From the NCBI RefSeq assembly GCF_028623165.1, contig NZ_CP117768.1, forward strand, positions 4,712,001-4,776,000: a stretch of DNA of 64,000 nt. The letters are read 5' to 3'. The notes under the pieces were generated by a model. The model was not told where the DNA came from. It saw nothing but the letters and a program-made list of their open reading frames with translations, and did no database searches. The position numbers and the translations under genes are program-made. The DNA comes from Nostoc sp. UHCC 0926. GTDB taxonomy: Bacteria > Cyanobacteriota > Cyanobacteriia > Cyanobacteriales > Nostocaceae. Below, in pieces: positions 1-9,488 of the stretch; position 1 is the first letter of the stretch, and each line of letters begins with the position of its first letter.

Positions 1-59
1 AGTAGTTATATAACAAGTTTATTTTCTACTACTTTCTAACTACATACCATACCATTTAG

Positions 60-88
60 ACCTGCTGTGGATCACAGCAGGTTTTTTT
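60..88 (+). terminator. Rho-independent terminator
   Basis: A perfect 10-bp stem (60-69 with 73-82), a 3-base GAT loop and a run of seven T form a textbook intrinsic terminator on the plus strand. It must end a transcript that begins before the window. The rest of 89-330 is AT-rich and holds no gene; it probably contains the promoter of the small peptide gene that follows. Confidence 0.85.
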
Positions 89-330
89 AGTTGATAAATT
101 TCTTTAAAACAATAGAATCACCCTTATTTAGTCCAAAAATTAATTCTTGCTAATTGCCTAAAAACCTTCGTCATTTTTTCTCTGTGGACTAATAACTTTT
201 CAGATGTATATAGATACTAATATCGGTAAAAATCTCCACAAGAACTTCATATAAATAACAAGAAAACGACATGTGTCTTTGTCATATTTAATTCATGGGT
301 TCACTACAGAAATGGAATCAAGGAAATCAC

Positions 331-486
331 ATGAACAAGTTTGCTAAAGGTTTAGTTCTAGCTCTAGTACTTGCTACTCCCATAGCCATTGCTGCACCAA
401 TGTTTCAAGCTACACCAGCTTCAGCTGCTGTTAAGTATCATCATAGATATCATCACAAAAGACATCACATCTACAAACATAGGTAA
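331..486 (+). CDS. Small secreted histidine-rich peptide
   Basis: This encodes a 51-residue peptide. Residues 1 to about 33 look like a Sec signal peptide: MNK start, hydrophobic core, then a PASA-A type cleavage site. The short mature part is strongly basic and carries about eight histidines in HH and HHK clusters. An upstream in-frame ATG at 295 would add 12 residues in front of the signal peptide and is less likely. A hairpin terminator follows, so the gene is probably monocistronic. The His/Lys-rich tail suggests metal, heme or polyanion binding outside the membrane, but that is inference. The family is not one I recognise by name. Confidence 0.6.
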   Translation: MNKFAKGLVLALVLATPIAIAAPMFQATPASAAVKYHHRYHHKRHHIYKHR

Positions 487-608
487 TAATCTCCCGCTGT
501 CAAAGACAGTATATTTAATGATTAGTTCCCCTTACTAGTAATAGTTGGTAGTAGCTCTGCAACAAAATTTATACTTTATTTATCTGCAAAATAAGTAAAG
601 CTGTGTTA

Positions 609-643
609 CCTCGCTGTTGTCCTCAGTCATCAGCGGGGTTTTT
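609..643 (+). terminator. Rho-independent terminator of the small peptide gene
   Basis: An 8-bp GC-rich stem (609-616 with 631-638, including one G-T pair) is followed by five T. It lies 120 bp after the stop of the His-rich peptide gene and before the FAD hydroxylase gene. Confidence 0.7.
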
Positions 644-714
644 CAATGTTTGCTTGCTCTAAAGGGCGCGATCGCGTCAAAATAAGAGTTAAGACGCTGT
701 AACCTAACTTAACA

Positions 715-1992
715 ATGACCTTAACGCAGCTTAAGCAAATTTCCCCTCAACCAACACCGCCAAATGAGCGGGGATATGAATATGATTTGGTAATTGTCGG
801 CGGTGGGATTATTGGGTTAACTCTAGCCTCTGCTTTAAAAGATTCTGGCTTGAGTGTCTTGCTGATTGAGGCAAAAGTGGCATCAGCGGCTGTAGTTAAG
901 GGGCAAGCCTATGCAGTTCATATGCTTTCGGCGCTAATTTATCAAGGAATTGGAGTTTGGGACAAAATGTTGCCTCAAATAGCCAAATATTGCCGAGTTC
1001 GTCTTTCTGATGCCGATTCAGCCAATGTGGTGGAATTTGTTACAGATGATATAGGTACACCAGAGTTGGGTTATGTGGCGGAACACCAAGCGCTGTTGCA
1101 GCCTTTGCAGGAGTTTGTCCAAAATTGTCCAAATGTGACTTATCTGTGTCCGGCTGAAGTGGTAAATACGCAGTACCAGAAGGATATAGTAGCGATAGAT
1201 ATTAAAGTTGCCGATCAGCTACAGACAGTCAAGAGCAAATTACTGATAGCAGCAGATGGGGCGCGATCGCCGATTCGTCAAGCTGCTGGGATCAAAACTC
1301 TGGGCTGGAAATATTGGCAGTCTTGCATAGTTGCATTTGTTAAACCAGAAAAACCGCACAACAACACCGCTTACGAAAGATTTTGGTCTAGCGGGCCCTT
1401 TGCGATTTTACCTTTACCGGGGAACCGTTGCCGCATTGTGTGGACAGCCCCCCACGAAGAAGCAAAAGCTTTATGTGCTTTAGATGATGAGCAATTTTTG
1501 GTAGAACTCACCCGTCGCTATGGCAATCAGATGGGGAAATTGGAATTACTAGGCGATCGCTTTGTATTTCAGGTACAACTCATGCAAAGCGATCGCTATG
1601 TTCTCCCCCGACTAGCATTAATTGGTGATGCGGCGCACAATTGCCATCCTGTCGGCGGACAAGGTTTAAATCTGGGGATTCGGGATGCAGCGGCTTTGGC
1701 GCAAGTAATCCAAGCAGCGCACCAAGCGGGTAAAGATATTGGCGATATTCAGATTCTTAAAGGTTATGAACGCTGGCGCCAGCTGGAAAACTTGACGATT
1801 TTAGGTTTCACCGATTTGTTAGATCGGATGTTTTCTAATAATTTCTTACCTGTGGTGGTGGTTCGTCGTCTGGGTTTATGGTTTTTGCAGCGAGTCCCTC
1901 TATTAAAGGTGTTTATGCTGAAGTTAATGATTGGCTTGAAGGGACGAACTCCAGAATTGGCAAAAGATAAACGCTACACCACAGCAGCTTGA
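715..1992 (+). CDS. FAD-dependent hydroxylase, UbiH/COQ6 family
   Basis: This is a flavoprotein monooxygenase of 425 residues, the usual length for the UbiH/UbiF/COQ6 group. The Rossmann motif VGGGIIG is near residue 28, the DG motif (AADGARSP) near residue 180, and the GD motif (GDAAHNCHPVGGQG) begins at residue 304. Family members hydroxylate aromatic rings of quinone precursors using NAD(P)H and O2. Cyanobacteria make plastoquinone and not ubiquinone, so the substrate here is uncertain. The 3' end overlaps the convergent Uma2 gene by 19 bp. A MICOS-like basic, hydrophobic C-terminus suggests membrane association. Family assignment is firm; pathway is inference. Confidence 0.85.
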   Translation: MTLTQLKQISPQPTPPNERGYEYDLVIVGGGIIGLTLASALKDSGLSVLLIEAKVASAAVVKGQAYAVHMLSALIYQGIGVWDKMLPQIAKYCRVRLSDADSANVVEFVTDDIGTPELGYVAEHQALLQPLQEFVQNCPNVTYLCPAEVVNTQYQKDIVAIDIKVADQLQTVKSKLLIAADGARSPIRQAAGIKTLGWKYWQSCIVAFVKPEKPHNNTAYERFWSSGPFAILPLPGNRCRIVWTAPHEEAKALCALDDEQFLVELTRRYGNQMGKLELLGDRFVFQVQLMQSDRYVLPRLALIGDAAHNCHPVGGQGLNLGIRDAAALAQVIQAAHQAGKDIGDIQILKGYERWRQLENLTILGFTDLLDRMFSNNFLPVVVVRRLGLWFLQRVPLLKVFMLKLMIGLKGRTPELAKDKRYTTAA

Positions 1993-2594
1993 AAAATCTG
2001 GTTTGGGGTGAGATTCAATTCGGGAAAAGTTTGGGAGATAATGCGATCGCTATCTCGATACTTACTGATCTGATATTCCCCATCAATTAAGTTACAAACG
2101 GTGATTGTCGGTTGTTTGGGATTACCGATAAAATTACGTCCACCCAAGGCAGCATAATCGACAATCCAGTATTCCGGGATACCCATCTCTTCATACTCAG
2201 CATACTTCAAGTAATAATCGTCCCGCCAGTTGGTTGATACAACCTCAATTGCCAAAGGTATTGATGCACCTAAACTAACGATAGATTCTTTTTTCCATAA
2301 TTTTTCGTTTGCCAGATTTGCACGGTTTAGCACCAACACATCTGGGATGTAACCAGAATCTTTTTCAGGAGGTCTAACTATAACTTGATTGGGCATGAAG
2401 TAGGAGAGGTCTAATCGGTCAAACTCAACTGTTACTTTTCTTGCTAAAAAACCTTTAACTTCTTCGTGTTCCCCTACTGGTTGCGCCATCTCAACAATTT
2501 CTCCTTTATGTAGTTCGTAGCGGACTCGTCGATTTTCGGGTAGCCAATCGACAAACTCCTCAAAGGTTACTAGCTTGGGTATGGCTTGAGTCAT
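1974..2594 (-). CDS. Uma2 family (DUF820) endonuclease-like protein
   Basis: This 206-residue protein has the PD-(D/E)XK-like core of the Uma2/DUF820 family: a PDVLVL segment near residue 90, then IEVVS with the following lysine-containing YLKYAEYEEMGIPEYWIVD signature. Such proteins occur in dozens of copies in filamentous cyanobacteria and many lie near mobile DNA. Their biological role is unknown. The gene ends inside the last codons of the convergent UbiH-like gene. Directly upstream sits an integrase fossil on the same strand. A second Uma2 gene is at 15262-15834. Confidence 0.8.
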   Translation of the reverse strand: MTQAIPKLVTFEEFVDWLPENRRVRYELHKGEIVEMAQPVGEHEEVKGFLARKVTVEFDRLDLSYFMPNQVIVRPPEKDSGYIPDVLVLNRANLANEKLWKKESIVSLGASIPLAIEVVSTNWRDDYYLKYAEYEEMGIPEYWIVDYAALGGRNFIGNPKQPTITVCNLIDGEYQISKYRDSDRIISQTFPELNLTPNQIFQAAVV

Positions 2595-2630
2595 GACTTT
2601 TGAGAATTACTGATGATAGAAATATTATCT

Positions 2631-2867
2631 CTAATCTAGGAGACTGCGGACAGCTTTTCCACCACGGTTAAGAGCCAGGATATAAATCATCGTAGTTTTC
2701 ACATATTTGTGTCTGAATAATTCCTATACTGTGTAAATGTCATAGCCATTTTGCAGTAAATGGATAACGAAACTGTGGCTAAACCTATGACAACCCACCT
2801 TTTTTTGAATACCAGCTTGATGAACCGCTTGTTTTAATGCTTTTTGTCTTCTACTTTCATGGCTGCT
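2631..2867 (-). pseudogene. C-terminal remnant of a tyrosine recombinase, integron-integrase-like
   Basis: Reading the minus strand from about 2867 down to the TAG at 2631-2633 gives one frame that retains the end of a tyrosine recombinase. It contains ALKQAVHQAGI, then CHRFSHSFVIHLLQNGYDI, a TAG where the family has Gln (TV-stop-ELFRH), then KTTMIYILALNRGGKAVRS. The LNRGG..VRSP type ending is characteristic of IntI-like integrases. The Arg-His box is partly changed (HRFSHS for HTLRHS), and the catalytic Tyr of MIY is present. The N-terminal two thirds are absent. This is a nonfunctional fossil in the 349-bp gap before the MASE1 kinase gene. Confidence 0.75.
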
Positions 2868-2943
2868 TTATGTTCCAACCTTAAGGGAAAAGGGCATTCT
2901 ATGTAAAGACTAGCAACGTTGATATCAAGCAGCCACTAAACAG

Positions 2944-4938
2944 ATGATTCAAGAAAAATCCCCTATATTCCCTCACGGGCTAAGGCAAATCGGAGGCACC
3001 GTTGTTTTAGCGATCGCCTACTATCAAATGGCTGAAATTTCACGTCATCTTGCCTCCACACCAAACAATGTGACTCCAGTTTGGCCCCCGGATGGAATTG
3101 CTGCTGGGGCTGTTGTGTTGTTTGGTAACTGGATCGGGTACGGTGTTTTGCTGGGTTCATTTCTCGCCAACTTTTGGGCGTTCCGAGATCCAACAAGTTT
3201 CTTATCCCTGGTGATTTCAACGCTGCCAGTTCTTTTCATTGCGATTGGAACAACCCTGGGGACTATGTTGGGTGCCTTCCTGCTGCGGAAAACTACCAAC
3301 CTTCGCTATCCCTTAGAACGTGTCACCGACGTGTTCAGATTTTTGTTCTTAACCGGCATGGTGGGGCCGACCATCAATGCAACTGTTGGAGTGGCTTGCT
3401 TGGCGTTAAGTGGTAAAGTTCCCTGGACAGCGTATGGGACAGTTTGGTTAACCTGGTGGATTTCTAATGTTTCGGGAATTTTTATCGTCACCCCGATTCT
3501 GCTTAGTTGGGGGCAATTCACTCAAAAAAAGCGACGTCCAATTTGGCAATGGTTATCCCTCAGTTCAACGTCAGAGGATTGTGAAAATCTCTCTCATATT
3601 CGCCACTCAAGAGCAAACTCACGCCCTTTAAGATTCTGGTTAATCCTAGTAGAGCCAGTTATCCTGATGGGGTTGGTCATTCTCATCAGTAAAGTTGCTT
3701 TTGGTGAGGGATATCACCTGGAGTATATGTTGATTCCGATGTTGATCTGGTCTGCCTTTCGACTGGGGCAACCGGGTACAATGCTGTTAACTTTTATTGT
3801 AGCTGCGATCGCTGTGATCGCAACTGTCAATGGCAAAGGTAGTTTTGTGACTAAGGATCTCGACCAATCTTTGATCCAACTGCAATCGTTTATCGGCGTG
3901 ATTACACTCACCATTCTTGTGCTAACAGCAACGATCGCAGAACGAACACAAGCAGAAACCAAGCTGCGTTTAGCTTTTGCCGAATTAGCCAGAACCAATG
4001 AAACTCTCGAAGTTCGAGTTCAGCAGAGAACTGAAGAATTGAATGAAAAGAATACGACTCTGAACCAAACTCTACAAACGCTTAAACAGACTCAATTACA
4101 GATGCTTCACAGTGAAAAAATGTCTGCATTGGGACAGATGGTCGCAGGAGTTGCCCATGAAATCAATAACCCGGTTAATTTCATTAATGGCAACTTAATT
4201 TATCTTTCTGAGCATATCCAAGGTCTGCTGAGAGCATTGCAAGCTTACCAACAGCACTATCCAAATCCACCTCTTGCCCTGGACGCAGAATTAGATAAAC
4301 TTGAACTGGACTTTTTACAAGAAGATGTTACCAAGATTCTTGAGTCCATGAAAATCGGTACCGAGCGGATCTCTACTATTGTGTTATCGCTGCGGAACTT
4401 CTCGCGCTTGGATGAAGCAGGATGGAAAGCGGTAGACATTCATCAAGGGATTGATAGTACCTTGGTGATTTTGCAACATCAATTGCAATCGACAGCCAAT
4501 CGTCCCCAGATCCAGGTTATTAAAGAGTATGGTCAGTTACCACTGATTGAATGTGATGCTGGCTCCCTTAATCAAGTGTTTATGAATCTTTTAAGCAATG
4601 CTGTAGATGCATTAGAAGAATCTAATCAGGGGCGTTCGTTCCAAGACATTTTAGCTAACCCCAATAACATCTGGATTCAGACTCGTCAAATCGATACAAA
4701 TCAAGTGATGATTATGATTTCTGACAATGGAATAGGCATTCCAAAAGAGATTTCCTCTAAACTATTTGATCCTTTCTTCACCACTAAGCCCGTTGGCAAA
4801 GGCACTGGTTTGGGTTTGTTTATGAGCTATCAAATTGTGACCCAGAAGCATGGTGGTAATCTTTGGTGTGACTCCACACTGGGGCAAGGCACAAAGTTTG
4901 TGATTGAGATTCCTCTAAAAGCTAAGAGGATTGCTTGA
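2944..4938 (+). CDS. MASE1-domain sensor histidine kinase
   Basis: This membrane histidine kinase has 664 residues. Residues 1 to about 325 form a polytopic MASE1 sensor, recognisable by the VTPVWPPDGIAAG segment near residue 40 and many hydrophobic helices. A coiled coil (about 335-395, rich in Glu, Gln, Leu) leads into the HisKA box with phospho-acceptor His405 in GVAHEINNP. The ATPase domain has the N box (LLSNAVDAL), G1 box (DNGIGIP) and G2 box (GKGTGLGL). It resembles cyanobacterial hybrid-free kinases that pass phosphate to a separate regulator. No response regulator gene is adjacent, so the partner and stimulus are unknown. It is followed by a minisatellite. Confidence 0.88.
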   Translation: MIQEKSPIFPHGLRQIGGTVVLAIAYYQMAEISRHLASTPNNVTPVWPPDGIAAGAVVLFGNWIGYGVLLGSFLANFWAFRDPTSFLSLVISTLPVLFIAIGTTLGTMLGAFLLRKTTNLRYPLERVTDVFRFLFLTGMVGPTINATVGVACLALSGKVPWTAYGTVWLTWWISNVSGIFIVTPILLSWGQFTQKKRRPIWQWLSLSSTSEDCENLSHIRHSRANSRPLRFWLILVEPVILMGLVILISKVAFGEGYHLEYMLIPMLIWSAFRLGQPGTMLLTFIVAAIAVIATVNGKGSFVTKDLDQSLIQLQSFIGVITLTILVLTATIAERTQAETKLRLAFAELARTNETLEVRVQQRTEELNEKNTTLNQTLQTLKQTQLQMLHSEKMSALGQMVAGVAHEINNPVNFINGNLIYLSEHIQGLLRALQAYQQHYPNPPLALDAELDKLELDFLQEDVTKILESMKIGTERISTIVLSLRNFSRLDEAGWKAVDIHQGIDSTLVILQHQLQSTANRPQIQVIKEYGQLPLIECDAGSLNQVFMNLLSNAVDALEESNQGRSFQDILANPNNIWIQTRQIDTNQVMIMISDNGIGIPKEISSKLFDPFFTTKPVGKGTGLGLFMSYQIVTQKHGGNLWCDSTLGQGTKFVIEIPLKAKRIA

Positions 4939-4968
4939 GTAAGCACAATTTAGAGAATTTCGAGAAGC

Positions 4969-5222
4969 GATGCCTACGGCGGCTACGCCTACGCATTTGC
5001 TATATCGGCGATGCCTACGGCTGGCTATGCCTACGCATTTGCTATATCAGCGACCTCATTTGCTACTTCGGCGACTCCATTTGCTACTTCGGCGACTCCA
5101 TTTGCTACTTCGGCGACTCCATTTGCTATTTCGGCGACTCCATTTGCTATATCGGCGATCTCATTTGCTATATCGGCGATCGCATTTGCTATTTCGGCGA
5201 CTCCATTTGCTATTTCGGTGAG
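4969..5222 (+). repeat. 21-bp minisatellite with flanking small dispersed repeats
   Basis: About nine imperfect 21-bp units (consensus tttgctatttcggcgactcc plus a) follow two copies of the dispersed repeat around gcgatgcctacgg...ctacgcctacgc (near 4969 and 5009). Because 21 is a multiple of three and the unit has no stop, all three plus frames and one minus frame stay open for 70-100 codons. These open frames are by-products and not genes. On the minus strand the unit reads as a heptad (ANGVAEV). The rest of the 563-bp gap 4939-5501 is AT-rich and holds nothing else I can name. Confidence 0.85.
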
Positions 5223-5501
5223 CGCGTGGTTTAGTCTAAACTCCAGTAGAGAAGACTACGACCCCCTGACCGCAGAAGCGTCTACAGACTTCTCTGCTGA
5301 TCTGACAAACCATTTATGATATACCAAAGATAGATGTAATAGTATCTAATATGTGCTATTTACTCAATACTGCTAACTGTAGGATTGAAAATTAGGATTT
5401 TTCTACATAAAATTAAAAATCTAAAATTAAAAATTGGTAACACTGATGTTTAGGAGTGCTAGAGTTTCAAGAAACTCATCGGAACTTTTCAGCGGGTATT
5501 C

Positions 5502-7697
5502 ATGCTGAAGAAACTACAGAAAAAGCAAATTTCGATAATTGCGGGTGCAGCACTGTTTGCCTTTTTAGCTGGGGCAATGGTATCAGCACCTGAGATTGGC
5601 AAATCTCTGGGGAAATGGCTCAAACTGAGTCAGAATCAAGCAGGACAAACATCAGAGGGTAGCATTGCCCAATCAGCCGTCTTTCCACTGATCTCACAAT
5701 CCCTGCCAGAACGGGCGGCAAAACTAGCAGCGATCGCCGGGCAATCGCGATCGCCAGACCGAAATCGCGCTCGTTATCTTTTAGCGAGTGATTACATTGA
5801 AAGAACCCAAGCTAAAAAAGCGCTGGTTTTACTGGAAGGATTAGATAAAGACTATCCCATCCTCGCGCCATATATTTTGCTGAAACAAGCTCAGGCACAG
5901 GATATCCTGGGCGAAGACGGCAAAGCCTCGGATCTGAGGCAAAGCGTGCTGAAACAGTATCCCAAAGAAGCGGCCACGGTGAAAGCGCTATATCTGATTG
6001 CCCAACCGAAGCAACAAGAAACTGCGATCGCTCAATTTCCTTCCAATCCTCTGACTTGGGAAATTATCCGCAAACGCTTGCAAGATAATCCCAATCAGCC
6101 ACAATTACAATTAATGTTGGCTAAATATGCCTATGACCAACCAGGCATAGTGGGCGTTTTAGATCAGCTAGTAAAACAGCCTACCCTCAAACCCGAAGAG
6201 TGGGAACTAATTGGTACAAGCTATTGGGAAAATAGTCAATTTCTGAAAGCCGCGAATGCTTATGCCAAAGCACCCAAAACATCGCGCAACCTCTACCGCA
6301 CTGCACGGGGGTTACAGGTAGGAGGCAAAGATAAAGAAAAAGCGATCGCCACCTATAAACAACTAGTGGAGCAATTTCCAAATACTGAGGAAGCTGGGAC
6401 TGCACTACTGCGGTTAGCAGAAACCGCAAAAACTCCTAAAGACGGCTTACCATATCTTGAGCAGGTAATTAGTAAATTTCCGAAACAAGCTAGTACTGCA
6501 CTGGTACAAAAAGCCAAAACTCTCCAAACTCTTAAGGATCAAAAGTCAGCTAGCCAGGCTTGGCAATTACTCATAGCCAAATACGGAAATTCTGATGAAG
6601 CCGCAGAGTATCGCTGGAAAATCGCCCAAGATAAAGCCAATACCAAAGATTACGTCGGTGCTTGGCAATGGGCAGAACCAATTGTCACCAATAATCCCAA
6701 TAGTATTTTGGCTCCAAGAGCAGGCTTTTGGGTAGGTAAATGGGCAGCTTTACTAGGGAAACAGCAGGAATCTCAAACTGCTTATGAGTATGTGATTAGC
6801 CAGTTTCCCTACTCTTACTATGCATGGCGAGCAGCGACGATGCTGGGGCTAAATGTTGGCAACTTTGACAACGTGCGCGTCATGAACCCGGAAGTAATCG
6901 CACCCCAGCGGCCATTACCGCCTGCTGGTTCTGAGACTTTCAAAGAATTATATCTGCTGGGTCAAGACCGTGATGCCTGGTTACAATGGCAAACAGAATT
7001 TCTGAATAAAATTCAGCCAACGGTAGCAGAGCAATTTACTGAAGGGTTAATCCGGCAGGCAAAGGGAGAAAATCTCATCGGAATTGATAAAATTTCTAAA
7101 TTGGAAGACCGAGAAACACCAGCTGAACTTGCCCAATATCAGACTCTGAGTAAACAGATCACCTACTGGCAAGCGCGTTATCCATTTCCTTATCAGCGAG
7201 AGATTGAAAAGTGGTCTATTGAGCGTAAACTCAATCCTCTGCTAGTCACCGCTCTCATCCGTCAAGAGTCGCGGTTTGAGCCAAAAATCAAATCCGTCGC
7301 TGATGCTACTGGCTTAATGCAGTTGTTGCCGACTACAGCTAAATGGATCGCCCCACAAATTAAGTTGGATATCAAAACAATAAACCTCGAAAATCCCAAC
7401 GACAATATCATGCTGGGTACATGGTATTTGGATCATACCCATCAGCAATATAACAATAACTCCTTGCTGGCGATCGCCAGTTACAATGCTGGCCCCGGCA
7501 ATGTCTCCAAATGGCTACAAACTCTAACTACAAAAGATCCGGATGAGTTTGTTGAAGAAATTCCCTTTGATGAAACCAAAAATTATGTGCGTCAAGTATT
7601 TGGCAACTATTGGAATTATTTGAGACTTTACAACCCAGAGATTTCTGGCATCGTCGCAAAGTACTCGACTACACACCCAAAATTGCCGGCGCAGTGA
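5502..7697 (+). CDS. Lytic transglycosylase, Slt70-like, with TPR-like helices
   Basis: This murein-cleaving enzyme has 731 residues. An N-terminal hydrophobic segment (about 10-30) acts as signal anchor and places it in the periplasm. Residues about 70-540 are tandem helical (TPR-like) repeats as in the Slt70 superhelix. The catalytic SLT domain occupies about 560-710, with catalytic Glu589 in IRQESRFEP, then GLMQLLP and ASYNAGPGNV. It cuts the MurNAc-GlcNAc bond with formation of 1,6-anhydro ends, in wall turnover. Start at 5502 is chosen because the signal anchor begins there. It stands alone, followed by a hairpin at 7809. Confidence 0.9.
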   Translation: MLKKLQKKQISIIAGAALFAFLAGAMVSAPEIGKSLGKWLKLSQNQAGQTSEGSIAQSAVFPLISQSLPERAAKLAAIAGQSRSPDRNRARYLLASDYIERTQAKKALVLLEGLDKDYPILAPYILLKQAQAQDILGEDGKASDLRQSVLKQYPKEAATVKALYLIAQPKQQETAIAQFPSNPLTWEIIRKRLQDNPNQPQLQLMLAKYAYDQPGIVGVLDQLVKQPTLKPEEWELIGTSYWENSQFLKAANAYAKAPKTSRNLYRTARGLQVGGKDKEKAIATYKQLVEQFPNTEEAGTALLRLAETAKTPKDGLPYLEQVISKFPKQASTALVQKAKTLQTLKDQKSASQAWQLLIAKYGNSDEAAEYRWKIAQDKANTKDYVGAWQWAEPIVTNNPNSILAPRAGFWVGKWAALLGKQQESQTAYEYVISQFPYSYYAWRAATMLGLNVGNFDNVRVMNPEVIAPQRPLPPAGSETFKELYLLGQDRDAWLQWQTEFLNKIQPTVAEQFTEGLIRQAKGENLIGIDKISKLEDRETPAELAQYQTLSKQITYWQARYPFPYQREIEKWSIERKLNPLLVTALIRQESRFEPKIKSVADATGLMQLLPTTAKWIAPQIKLDIKTINLENPNDNIMLGTWYLDHTHQQYNNNSLLAIASYNAGPGNVSKWLQTLTTKDPDEFVEEIPFDETKNYVRQVFGNYWNYLRLYNPEISGIVAKYSTTHPKLPAQ

Positions 7698-7808
7698 TTT
7701 TACCCAATCGGGTAGAAATGAGCAAGTAGGGAGCAGAGGAGCAGGGAAAGCACATATACAATTTTACGTGAGTTCCATGAACCTCTCCCTGCCTTGAATT
7801 AAAGTTCA

Positions 7809-7844
7809 AACCTATCCCTCTCGCCCGTTGGAGAGGGATAGGTT
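7809..7844. repeat. Strong intergenic hairpin
   Basis: A perfect 14-bp stem (7809-7822 with 7831-7844) encloses an 8-base loop and is followed by four T. It may work as a terminator for the transglycosylase gene but is also typical of dispersed cyanobacterial hairpins. The rest of the 401-bp gap (7698-8098) contains a gagcagaggagcaggg stretch and a dispersed repeat copy at 7933-7963. Confidence 0.6.
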
Positions 7845-8098
7845 TTGCGTAGTAAAACCTTTTAGAGGTCTTTTGATTCGACTAATTAGTAGATACCATT
7901 TGAACTGTCGAACTCACGGATAGTTAGGTGGGGCGATGCCTACGGCGGGCTGCGCCTACGCTGTTTTTTGTGTTGAGAGGGTGAGGCGATCGCCTATTTC
8001 ACAGCCAACAGGTTGAGTTTAGTGCGCCTGTAGGCGTTAATATAACTTAATCTATTAAATTTTACTTTTTTCGCACCCTCCTTAATTTTTGTGCCCCA

Positions 8099-9484
8099 AT
8101 GGAGTTAACTTCAAAAGAATTTAAGTCAGAACTGATATTAGAAATCCAAGCCTGCCTGCAATTGGCAGTTCCTCTGGTAATTACTCAAATATTAGAAGCG
8201 GGCATTCCTTTGTTGGATGGGGTGATGATGGGCTTACTTAACAGCCAAGCTTTAGCTGCGGGTGCTTTAGGTGCTGTTACCTTTTCTACTGTAGCTTCCG
8301 TTTGTCGTTCTATTCTTTCAGCCGCGGGTGTAAATGTCGCAAATGCTTTTGGTGCAGGAAAAATAGACCAAGTTGGCCGTGCTACCGGTCAAGGAATTTG
8401 GTTAGCTGTGACGATGTGCTTACCTGTGATGTTTATCATTTGGCACTTTGACTATATCCTACTGCTGACTGGTCAAGAAGAAAGCAATGTGTTATTGGCT
8501 CAAACATATTTGCGGTCTATTGTTTGGGGTTTTCCTGCTGCGCTCGGTTTCTGTATTTTAAAAGAAGTTAGCTCTGCTCTGAATCGCCCCCAGTTCCTAA
8601 CAGTAATTACAGTGGCTGGACTATTATTAAATGCGGCTGCGAATTATGTGCTAACGTTCGGTAAATTTGGTTTACCAGCCCTTGGTTTAGCTGGTATCGG
8701 TTGGGCAAGCACACTCATTTTTTGGCTGAATTTTATCGCTGCCGCTGCCTGGGTTTACTTCGACGACTACTTTAAAGACTACCAGCTTGATAGCGCTCTG
8801 CATCAGTTTGATAAAGATATGTTTGTAGATATCTTCCAAACTGGATGGTTCTTGGGGTTGCAGTATGGAGCAGAAATTGGAGTATTCACTGCCACTGCTT
8901 TATTTATGGGGTGGTTTGGGACAGAGACGTTAGCAGCCCATGAAATTACCGTCGAGACAGAAAGTTTTGTCGAAACAGTATCTATAGGTATTTCCTATGC
9001 CATCACGATGAGAGTAGGACAGCTAAGGGGAGAAAATGATCTCAACGGTGCAAGCAGAGCAGGATTTGTCTGCATTGCGCTTGTTACTCCCATTGTGAGC
9101 ATTGTGGCACTAATTTTTTTGTTGTTTCCCAACTATATTGTGGCAATGTATTTGGACACCAGTAATCCGGATAATGTCGAGATAGTTAAAACGGCAACTT
9201 CTTTTTTAGCCGTGGGGGCAATAGTTCAGATATTTTATTCTATTCAGACTATTGCTGCTGGTGCATTGATCGGGTTGAAGGACACCAAAGTACCAGTGTT
9301 AATTACTATGTTTGCTTACTGGGGCATTGGTCTAGGTGGGGGCTATTTGATGGCATTCACTTTCGGTTGGGGTGCTATTGGTTTATGGTTAGGTTTAGTA
9401 TTAGGGCTATTCATGGGTGCAGTGCTTTTAACTTGGCGTTTTTATCTTTTGACTTCCGATATAAGTCTGGTTGAACAGCCCTAA
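8099..9484 (+). CDS. MATE family efflux transporter
   Basis: This 461-residue integral membrane protein has about twelve hydrophobic segments and the two-lobed MATE organisation (about 1-230 and 245-455). The N-lobe has PLVITQILEAGIPLLDGVMMG; the C-lobe repeats the pattern with GAEIGVFTATALFMGWFG. MATE proteins export organic cations, drugs or secondary metabolites by Na+ or H+ antiport. It converges on the ATP-grasp/SET/KamA unit, with about 140 bp between them, so it could export that unit's product, but opposite strands make this only a suggestion. An in-window substrate clue is lacking. Confidence 0.88.
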   Translation: MELTSKEFKSELILEIQACLQLAVPLVITQILEAGIPLLDGVMMGLLNSQALAAGALGAVTFSTVASVCRSILSAAGVNVANAFGAGKIDQVGRATGQGIWLAVTMCLPVMFIIWHFDYILLLTGQEESNVLLAQTYLRSIVWGFPAALGFCILKEVSSALNRPQFLTVITVAGLLLNAAANYVLTFGKFGLPALGLAGIGWASTLIFWLNFIAAAAWVYFDDYFKDYQLDSALHQFDKDMFVDIFQTGWFLGLQYGAEIGVFTATALFMGWFGTETLAAHEITVETESFVETVSIGISYAITMRVGQLRGENDLNGASRAGFVCIALVTPIVSIVALIFLLFPNYIVAMYLDTSNPDNVEIVKTATSFLAVGAIVQIFYSIQTIAAGALIGLKDTKVPVLITMFAYWGIGLGGGYLMAFTFGWGAIGLWLGLVLGLFMGAVLLTWRFYLLTSDISLVEQP

Positions 9485-9488
9485 AATA

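Noticed and set aside
4935..5319. Three plus-strand frames of 83-102 codons
   Set aside because: Open only because a 21-bp repeat without stops keeps all frames open at once.
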